A stretch of DNA of 6,184 nucleotides from JAVBQU01 sp031548675. Lineage in GTDB: Bacteria; Bacteroidota; Bacteroidia; Bacteroidales; P3. Each line of letters begins with the position of its first letter. The stretch's first letter is position 1. The notes below the pieces were generated by a model, which saw only the letters and a program-made list of their open reading frames with translations, ran no database searches and was not told where the DNA came from. Of this stretch, positions 1 to 5,252 are shown piece after piece. Location: positions 1-6,184 of the forward strand of contig JAVBQU010000244.1 of the NCBI GenBank assembly GCA_031548675.1, given 5' to 3'. The translations under genes were made by a program, and so were the position numbers.

Positions 1-1447
1 CTCCATTATGCCAGTTGAAATACTTTAATACTTTGATATCCGAAGAAATAGGAATAGTATGCTGTAGTCCATTCTTCATATTCTTAAAATCTTCTGCTGT
101 AAACCATGCAGTATCTTTGGTTGTAAGAATATTTTGAGCATTTAAGGTATAACTTGTATAAATATTTTCATACCATCTCAGAGATCCGGCAGGTTTTTTC
201 CTCCGAAACGGATATAATTGATTAACACGAAAATCAATAGTAGGCAGAGTGATGGTCATATCACCGGTGTTGGTATTGTAATTTTCGTTGGCGTTTAAGG
301 TTAAGGAAGCCCGCGAACTGATATTTTGCACAAAACTAACACTGGATGTTGTTGTACTACTGAAATAATCATTAATATTGGAAGAATAACGACCATATTT
401 TGCTGATGTAAAATTGACATTGGAACTGAAAGTATGGTTTGGGTTGGCATGAGCATCTTGTTGGTGGTTCCAAATAATCTGCGTACCCCGTGAATGCTGT
501 TTTTCTTGCAACGGATTATTGGTTGATACATAATCGGTATAACCGAATTTGAAATCGCCAGAATATTTGTAACGTACCCTGTATTGTGATTTGGCATAAG
601 CAGCCCAGCTTCCGCGTGTATAGACATCGCCCCGTAATTCAAGATTCATATAAGGGTTTATGCCCCAAAAGTAGCCCCCTTTCTGCAAGGAATATCCCAA
701 ATTTCTGGTATGATTATAGCCTGGAAGTAAAATACCGGATGTTTTCTTTTGTGTATTGGGGAAGAAGCCAAAAGGCAGAGCCAAAGGAACCGGTACATCT
801 TCGATGGTCATATATACGGGTCCTGATACAATTTTATCGTTGGGAATAATTTTGGCTTTGTTAAAACGAAAATCAAAATGCGGGTGATCTAAAGGGCAGG
901 TCGTAAATTTCCCGTTTTTGATGTACATAATATTATTGTCCATCTTTTTAACGGTTTCTCCATGTAAAAAACCTTCACCCTCGGTTGTAATAACATCGCT
1001 GATTATCGCCTTTTTCGATTCGAAGCTATAGCGGAGTTCTTTCATCTTGTATTCTTGGTCGCCTTCTTTAAAGATGGGAGTACCATGCAAGGTGCCTGCC
1101 GTATCTTTAACACCTTTGCCGGAGACTATTTTATCTTTAAAATTCAAATCGAGAGAGCCTGATTTGAGATTGATATTCTGATAGGTAATTTCGCCTTCGT
1201 TATGGAGATAGGCTTTATTATTTTTGATATTAAAGACAACTGAATCTTTGGCTTTGAAATGTACAACATCATCTAAAAATGACTTTTTGGGAAGTTTGAA
1301 AGCAAGCGTATCATAGGTTGTTTTGGTACTATCTTGCTGCGAATACACTTTTAGCCCGCTCATTATCATGAGTAGGAAAATAACCCAAAATGATATTTTA
1401 CTTTTTATATTGCTGATTATTAATGTTCTGTTTAGCTTCTTATACAA
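1..1447 (-). CDS. lptD: LPS-assembly outer membrane protein LptD (N-terminal part, cut by left edge)
   Basis: This is the N-terminal 482 codons of LptD, the outer-membrane beta-barrel that inserts lipopolysaccharide into the outer leaflet together with the lipoprotein LptE. The frame stays open from 1447 to the left edge, so the C-terminal part of the barrel is missing. Residues 1-36 look like a Sec signal peptide (YKKLNR, then WVIFLLMIM, ending VYSQQ). Residues about 60-200 form an OstA/LptA-like beta-jellyroll. The conserved stretch CPLDHPHFDF (C184-F193), then KIIPNDKIVSGPVYM, then VPVPLALPFGFFP is typical of Bacteroidota LptD. Alternating strands rich in aromatic residues follow from about residue 240. 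No in-frame ATG precedes the hydrophobic segment, and a TAA lies three codons before TTG 1447. I therefore chose TTG; the first ATG (1369) would leave almost no signal peptide. The gene is divergent from the thioredoxin-like gene. The family call is secure; the exact start is inferred. Confidence 0.92.
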   Translation of the reverse strand, partial: MYKKLNRTLIISNIKSKISFWVIFLLMIMSGLKVYSQQDSTKTTYDTLAFKLPKKSFLDDVVHFKAKDSVVFNIKNNKAYLHNEGEITYQNINLKSGSLDLNFKDKIVSGKGVKDTAGTLHGTPIFKEGDQEYKMKELRYSFESKKAIISDVITTEGEGFLHGETVKKMDNNIMYIKNGKFTTCPLDHPHFDFRFNKAKIIPNDKIVSGPVYMTIEDVPVPLALPFGFFPNTQKKTSGILLPGYNHTRNLGYSLQKGGYFWGINPYMNLELRGDVYTRGSWAAYAKSQYRVRYKYSGDFKFGYTDYVSTNNPLQEKQHSRGTQIIWNHQQDAHANPNHTFSSNVNFTSAKYGRYSSNINDYFSSTTTSSVSFVQNISSRASLTLNANENYNTNTGDMTITLPTIDFRVNQLYPFRRKKPAGSLRWYENIYTSYTLNAQNILTTKDTAWFTAEDFKNMKNGLQHTIPISSDIKVLKYFNWHNG

Positions 1448-1461
1448 GAAGAATTAAGTTG

Positions 1462-1469
1462 CAAAGGTA
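1462..1469 (-). promoter_or_regulatory. Candidate -7 promoter box for lptD
   Basis: On the minus strand this reads TACCTTTG, an exact match to the Bacteroidota -7 consensus TAnnTTTG. I see no TTTG at the expected -33 position about 19-21 bases upstream, so the promoter is only half supported. The box ends 14 bases before the proposed TTG start of lptD, which would make the 5' leader very short. Either the leader really is short, or transcription starts elsewhere. Confidence 0.35.
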
Positions 1470-1557
1470 CATTATTTCAAGTAAAATAGTTGTATTTTAA
1501 GCAGTATAGATAAGAAAATTTAGTGCTATCCATGTGTTTTCTTTAGCTCCTTCCTGC

Positions 1558-1588
1558 TTTGCTACATCGCATCTATTATGTATCTTTG
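1558..1588 (+). promoter_or_regulatory. Probable promoter of the thioredoxin-like lipoprotein gene
   Basis: TTTG at 1558-1561, a 19-base spacer, then TATCTTTG at 1581-1588 matches the Bacteroidota primary sigma-factor consensus (-33 TTTG, -7 TAnnTTTG) at a usual spacing. Transcription would begin a few bases after 1588, giving a leader of roughly 120-125 bases before the ATG at 1719. That leader contains the hairpin at 1649-1679. The match is by consensus only. Confidence 0.55.
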
Positions 1589-1648
1589 TGCTTGTATATT
1601 TATAGTGAAATCTATAGCGTATGATTTGAATAGAATCGACTGCTGATA

Positions 1649-1679
1649 AAAAGTAGAATAACGACAAATTCTTACTTTT
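1649..1679 (+). promoter_or_regulatory. Imperfect hairpin in the leader upstream of the thioredoxin-like gene
   Basis: AAAAGTA (1649-1655) followed by GAAT (1656-1659) pairs with ATTC (1668-1671) and TACTTTT (1673-1679). This leaves one unpaired T (1672) and an eight-base loop, so the stem is 11 bp with a single bulge. It lies about 40 bases before the start codon inside the predicted leader. No U-run follows, so it is not a normal intrinsic terminator. The stem is AT-rich and could be chance. It matches no riboswitch class I recognise. Confidence 0.25.
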
Positions 1680-1718
1680 ATGATGTGGTTTATTTATTAA
1701 ATTGAAAATATTAATACT

Positions 1719-2825
1719 ATGAAAAGAAATCTGGGATTTTTTATTTTGGCTGTATTCTTGATTTTTGGAGCTTGTACTCAAAAACCATCTTATACTATTA
1801 AAGGAAAAGTTGCAGGGGCTGATGGCGAAAAGGTTTTGTTGCAGAAGATTGTAAAAAAACAATTCGAAACTATCGACAGCACTACTGTGGTTAAGGGAGA
1901 ATTTACTTTTAAAGGTGCAGTTGATATGCCTGATTTATATCAAATACAAATAGGGGACAACGAGCCTAAAGAATTTTTTATTGAAAATTCGAAGATAGAA
2001 ATCATATATAACATGGATGACTCGCATGAATCGGTGGTTACTGGTTCTAAAACCAATGATTTATATAATAATTTTAATGAGGCTTTAGAACCGCAATATG
2101 CTCAAATGGATGAACTTGCAGACCAGTATGCAGGAGCTAAGAAAATGCTGGATACAGCATTGGCAGTTGGTTTAGAGAAACAAATGGATTTGCTGGATCA
2201 AGCCATTACAGATTCTACAATTAGTTTTATTCTGACACATCCTAATTCTATTGTTGCAGCATTCGAAGCTAAAGCTTTAGCCCGAAACCTAAATCTTGAA
2301 CAGATGGAAAAAATAGTTGGAAACTTTACTCCCGAGATGCAGAAAACCAGCTATGTTACTTGGATGAGTAATCGGGTAAATGCATGGAAAAATACGGCTG
2401 TCGGCAAGCATTTTGTAGATTTTAGCCTGCCTGATACGAATGGAAATATGATTAAGCTTTCTAATATTGCAGGGAAAGGGAATTATGTGGTAGTAGATTT
2501 TTGGGCTTCGTGGTGCGGACCTTGCCGAAAAGAATTGCCCTATGTGGTAAAACTTTATAAGCAGTATAAAGATAAGGGTTTGAATATTATCAGTGTGTCG
2601 TGCGACTACAAACGTGAAAACTGGATAAATGGAATTCGTATGTTGGGATTGGACTGGACACATGTTTCGGCATTAAAGGGTAAAGAAATGCAGGTTATGG
2701 ATGATTACGGCGTTTCGGGTATTCCTCATTTGCTGTTGATTGATAAAAACGGCATTATCATTGGGCGGAATTTAACTGCTGAAACTTTAGCTGAAAAACT
2801 AAAAGAAATATTTGATAAAAAATAA
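1719..2825 (+). CDS. DUF4369 / TlpA-like thiol-disulfide oxidoreductase lipoprotein
   Basis: This is a 368-residue thioredoxin-fold lipoprotein that probably handles cysteine redox chemistry in the periplasm; its substrate is unknown. Residues 1-18 are a lipoprotein signal peptide (MKRN, then a hydrophobic run) ending in FGA-C with the lipidated C19. The following TQKP has no acidic surface-export signal, which suggests it faces the periplasm. Residues about 25-120 match DUF4369 (YTIKGKV, then FTFKG, then a PKEFFIE strand), a beta-domain often fused to TlpA-like proteins in Bacteroidota. A helical linker follows to about 225. The redoxin/thioredoxin domain (about 228-366) has the active site W265-C266-G267-P268-C269 and the cis-proline loop G334-I335-P336. 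An additional cysteine, C295 (VSCD), sits in a strand that usually carries another residue. The start follows directly from the signal peptide. It may be co-transcribed with aroB, 70 bp downstream. The family is clear; the physiological role is not. Confidence 0.93.
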   Translation: MKRNLGFFILAVFLIFGACTQKPSYTIKGKVAGADGEKVLLQKIVKKQFETIDSTTVVKGEFTFKGAVDMPDLYQIQIGDNEPKEFFIENSKIEIIYNMDDSHESVVTGSKTNDLYNNFNEALEPQYAQMDELADQYAGAKKMLDTALAVGLEKQMDLLDQAITDSTISFILTHPNSIVAAFEAKALARNLNLEQMEKIVGNFTPEMQKTSYVTWMSNRVNAWKNTAVGKHFVDFSLPDTNGNMIKLSNIAGKGNYVVVDFWASWCGPCRKELPYVVKLYKQYKDKGLNIISVSCDYKRENWINGIRMLGLDWTHVSALKGKEMQVMDDYGVSGIPHLLLIDKNGIIIGRNLTAETLAEKLKEIFDKK

Positions 2826-2856
2826 TGATGTGTTTCAGGGATAACAACGTTTTTCA

Positions 2857-2884
2857 GTTACTCGTTACCCGTCACGCGTTACCA
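2857..2884 (+). repeat. Degenerate heptanucleotide tandem repeat, four copies
   Basis: Four adjoining seven-base units, GTTACTC, GTTACCC, GTCACGC and GTTACCA, share the pattern GTYAC-N-C/A. The array begins 31 bases after the stop of the thioredoxin-like gene and ends 11 bases before the aroB ATG. It fills much of the 70-bp gap. No coding or promoter pattern explains it. It resembles the short tandem heptamer repeats known from the intergenic DNA of some bacteria, but its role is unknown. Confidence 0.6.
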
Positions 2885-2895
2885 AAATTCAAATC

Positions 2896-3966
2896 ATGGA
2901 AAACTTTGTTCCGACTTTTGTAGGCGATACTGCTTTTTATCATCTCAAGAATTTGCTGCAAACTATGCGGGCAACGGCAAATAACACTTTTATTTTGACG
3001 GATGAAAACGTGTATGAGCATTGTCTGCCTCTGTTGTTTAAGGAAGTAGAAATCTTAAGCGATGCTTTGGTGTTACAGATAAATTCGGGCGAGGAACATA
3101 AAAATTTACAAACTGCACAGTATGTTTGGGAAGCTTTGCAAAGTGCTTTTGCTGATAGAAATGCCATTTTGATTAATTTGGGAGGGGGAACGGTTTCTGA
3201 TATCGGCGGGTTTGCGGCAGGGACTTACAGGCGGGGTATTCGTTATATTAACATTCCAACTACTTTGCTGGCTATGGTGGATGCTGCATTGGGCGGAAAA
3301 ACAGGCGTAGATTTGAATGGGTTCAAAAATCCGATTGGTTTGTTTAATATGCCTGAGGCTGTTGCTGTTTTTCCTGATTTCTTGAAAACCTTACCACAGC
3401 AAGAGATTTTATCGGGAAGTGCTGAAATCCTTAAAACAGGTTTGATAGGGAATAATCGGATTATGGATATATTGTACGGAACAACAATCTCAGAGATTCA
3501 TGATTGGGATGAACTGATAAACTTGGCTGTTGGGGTTAAAAATCAAATTGTTACTGCCGATTATAAGGAAGAGAATATCCGTAAATACCTGAATTTTGGA
3601 CATACTGCCGGACATGCTTTTGAAAGTTATGCTTTAAGTCAGCAAAAAACCTTGCTGCATGGCGAAGCGGTGGCTATGGGAATGATAGTGGAGCTGTTTT
3701 TATCGGTACAAACCCTCAATCTGCCTCAAGAAGACTGTATTAAGGCTACAAGCTATATTCTAAATAATTTTCCCTATTTTAAAATCACGCAAAACGATGT
3801 GGAACCTTTGGTTTCTTTGATGATGCACGATAAGAAAAATACAAAACATCATATACGTTTTGTATTACTCGAAGCTTTAACTTACCCTATGTACGATCAG
3901 GTGGTTGAAGAAGAGATGATTTACGAAGCCTTAGCCTATTATATGGATTTAGAGAATATGCTGTAA
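2896..3966 (+). CDS. aroB: 3-dehydroquinate synthase
   Basis: This cytoplasmic enzyme carries out the second step of the shikimate pathway, converting DAHP to 3-dehydroquinate with bound NAD and a divalent metal (usually zinc or cobalt). At 356 residues it is close to the usual length of about 360. The NAD-binding glycine motif GGGTVSDIGGF spans 96-106 and continues to RRG at 112-114. PTTLLAMVD follows at 121-129 and GGKTG at 133-137. Likely metal ligands are E177 (SAEILKTG), H236 (FGHTAGHA) and H255 (LHGEAVAMGM). One small departure is D139 where many AroB proteins have asparagine (GKTGVN). All catalytic blocks are intact. The ATG at 2896 is the only sensible start, since the protein begins directly with the first beta-strand. 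It stands alone among non-shikimate genes, as scattered aro genes often do. It is either read through from the upstream lipoprotein gene or has a weak promoter that I cannot see. Confidence 0.97.
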   Translation: MENFVPTFVGDTAFYHLKNLLQTMRATANNTFILTDENVYEHCLPLLFKEVEILSDALVLQINSGEEHKNLQTAQYVWEALQSAFADRNAILINLGGGTVSDIGGFAAGTYRRGIRYINIPTTLLAMVDAALGGKTGVDLNGFKNPIGLFNMPEAVAVFPDFLKTLPQQEILSGSAEILKTGLIGNNRIMDILYGTTISEIHDWDELINLAVGVKNQIVTADYKEENIRKYLNFGHTAGHAFESYALSQQKTLLHGEAVAMGMIVELFLSVQTLNLPQEDCIKATSYILNNFPYFKITQNDVEPLVSLMMHDKKNTKHHIRFVLLEALTYPMYDQVVEEEMIYEALAYYMDLENML

Positions 3967-3967
3967 T

Positions 3968-3995
3968 GTTTAGGGTTTAATGTTTATAAAGTTTA
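3968..3995 (+). repeat. Degenerate GTTTA-based tandem repeat just after aroB
   Basis: GTTTAGG, GTTTAAT, GTTTATAAA and a final GTTTA run head to tail, starting two bases after the aroB stop. The unit is seven bases for the first two copies and nine for the third. The sequence differs from the GTTAC array before aroB but has a similar period and a similar position after a stop codon. The region is AT-rich, so chance is a stronger rival explanation here than for the other arrays. Confidence 0.4.
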
Positions 3996-4057
3996 ACTTC
4001 GTTGAGCTCGCAAGCTTGGTTATAAGGTTCAAAGGTATTCAGAATTTATAACTCTCC

Positions 4058-4089
4058 TTGTATCTTGCTTACTTGTCTACTTGTACCTG
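4058..4089 (+). repeat. Degenerate octanucleotide tandem repeat, about four copies
   Basis: Successive units TTGTATC, TTGCTTAC, TTGTCTAC and TTGTACCTG share a TTG-N2-3-AC core with a period of seven to nine bases. The array lies 27 bases beyond the methyltransferase stop codon, in the gap between converging genes. No protein-coding, RNA or promoter pattern explains it. Confidence 0.5.
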
Positions 4090-4116
4090 TGTCAATTGGG
4101 CTATTTGTTTAATTGC

Positions 4117-5241
4117 TTATAATTTCTGCTTTGAATCTGTATCTCGTCTACAGAGTTTAGGGATTAACAGTACCAAAGTTTCTACATGGTGTGTATTGGG
4201 GAAAAAATCAAAAGGAATTACTTTGCTTATTTGATAAACAGCCGATAATATTTGTAAATCTCGTTGCAGAGTACCGGGGCTGCATGATAAATAGGCTATT
4301 TTGTTGGGAGATAAATCTTTAAGCAACCATTCCGTTATCTGCGGTTCTAAGCCTGTTCGCGGAGGGTTGGCAAAAAGCTTAAAATTTTGCTTATCATCCA
4401 GCCATTGGTTTATTTGCGGAATCCGTTCCGAGCATTTTCCGCGCAGAATATAAGAACCTGAAGTATTTTTAACCGCACATTCAACAGCTTCGCCACAAAG
4501 CTCAATACCTAGGGTATCTGCTCCGGCAGCTTTCCATTTTATGATACTTGTTCCTATACCTGAATATAAATCTACAACTTGTTCATTAGGCTTAATCTCA
4601 AAAAAACGGAATGCCTCTTCCAGCGCATCTTCGTAAAGCCGGAATAAAACTTGCTGAAATGACACAGGACCATATTCCAGTCCGGTTTCATCCAGCGAAC
4701 GGGGTTTACCCCAAATTAATTTCCATGTAATTTTAGCAAAAACATTTCTTCCTGTTGCCGGATTTCCATGCACCCACACACCTTCGATACCGGTTTCTGA
4801 TAACTTTGCCTTAATTTCATCTGAAAGCAAGAAACCTTCTTCTGTTTTAGATTTCAGAACCAATACAATCTGCTTGCCACATTGCACATACCAATGCAAA
4901 GGGAATTTATCGGTTTTAGGAAGGGCATCCCTTATAATCTGCCATGCCGTTTTAATTAAAGGCGTATATAATGGACAATGGGGAACGGACAGAATTTCAT
5001 CTCGTTTATGAATTCCTGCCTGCCAATCCTTACCATCAAAAAAGCAAGCCAGACATACCTTATTCCGGTATTGGGAACGCTTGTATGGATTTGTATAACG
5101 GATTGATTTAACCTGTTGTGTAAGCCCTGCTAGTTTTCCTTTTACAAAAGTTTCTTTTTGCAATAAGCTTTCAGCATCAGATAAATATTTATGCCGGCAG
5201 GCGGTGCATTGAGGCGGGCAATATGAAATATCGGAATACAC
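4117..5241 (-). CDS. RlmC/RlmD-type 23S rRNA (uracil-C5)-methyltransferase
   Basis: This is a SAM-dependent RNA methyltransferase of the TrmA/RlmC/RlmD family, probably making 5-methyluridine in 23S rRNA. The 374 residues have no N-terminal TRAM domain, as in E. coli RlmC (RumB). Cysteines C8, C12, C15 and C89 (HCPLY) fit the family's 4Fe-4S site, though C8-x3-C12 is tighter than usual. SAM motif I is DLYSGIGT (224-231). NPPRTGL (292-298) follows, then the catalytic nucleophile C320 (LSCSPGT) and the likely general base E354 (FFPNTHHVET). The family's FFQxN block appears as S194-FQQVL-199: the glutamine is kept, but the asparagine is leucine and the following loop is shorter. The start is GTG. 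A stop lies about a dozen codons further upstream in this frame, so a hidden TRAM domain is excluded. Only 11 bp separate it from the transglycosylase stop, which suggests one transcript. The exact target uridine cannot be told. Confidence 0.9.
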   Translation of the reverse strand: MYSDISYCPPQCTACRHKYLSDAESLLQKETFVKGKLAGLTQQVKSIRYTNPYKRSQYRNKVCLACFFDGKDWQAGIHKRDEILSVPHCPLYTPLIKTAWQIIRDALPKTDKFPLHWYVQCGKQIVLVLKSKTEEGFLLSDEIKAKLSETGIEGVWVHGNPATGRNVFAKITWKLIWGKPRSLDETGLEYGPVSFQQVLFRLYEDALEEAFRFFEIKPNEQVVDLYSGIGTSIIKWKAAGADTLGIELCGEAVECAVKNTSGSYILRGKCSERIPQINQWLDDKQNFKLFANPPRTGLEPQITEWLLKDLSPNKIAYLSCSPGTLQRDLQILSAVYQISKVIPFDFFPNTHHVETLVLLIPKLCRRDTDSKQKL

Positions 5242-5252
5242 GGTAATGTATT

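Larger units (their letters stand above)
3967..4116. other. Gap between converging genes, no clear terminator
   Basis: This 150-bp stretch separates the 3' ends of aroB (plus) and the RNA methyltransferase (minus). It holds two short tandem arrays (3968-3995 and 4058-4089). Between them is a weak inverted repeat around AGCT-CGCA-AGCT (4005-4016), extendable only by G-U pairs. No GC-rich stem with a T-run is visible on either strand, so the site where either transcript ends is unknown. Confidence 0.6.

Noticed and set aside
301..642. 113-codon minus-strand frame within lptD
   Set aside because: It is a different frame on the same strand as the intact lptD reading frame, which is open throughout and carries family motifs.
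586..849. 87-codon plus-strand frame opposite lptD
   Set aside because: It is antisense to the conserved core of lptD, with no start context and no domain.
1601..1616. TATAG-TGAAAT-CTATA inverted repeat as an operator or hairpin
   Set aside because: Five AT-rich base pairs are expected by chance in such a gap, and nothing else supports it.
1578..1646. 22-codon plus-strand open frame in the divergent gap
   Set aside because: Its ATG overlaps the predicted -7 promoter box (1581-1588), so it would lie upstream of the transcript start. Its composition is not protein-like.
1497..1862. 121-codon minus-strand open frame overlapping the start of the thioredoxin-like gene
   Set aside because: It is antisense to a clear signal peptide and DUF4369 coding region, has low-complexity content rich in F, N, S and I, and has no recognisable domain.
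2289..2663. 124-codon minus-strand frame in the thioredoxin-like gene
   Set aside because: It is antisense to the WCGPC-containing domain, and its protein has no recognisable features.
2838..2870. GGG-A-TAAC pairing with GTTA-CCC as a terminator after the thioredoxin-like gene
   Set aside because: Seven pairs with a bulge and an 18-base loop, not followed by a T-run. The right arm is simply one heptamer unit.
2940..3167. 75-codon minus-strand frame in aroB
   Set aside because: It is antisense to a well-conserved enzyme gene and has no independent support.
4030..4037. Minus-strand TACCTTTG in the convergent gap, a possible promoter antisense to aroB
   Set aside because: It matches the -7 consensus, but no TTTG lies at the expected upstream distance and no gene follows in that direction. 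A single 8-base match with two free positions is easily chance.
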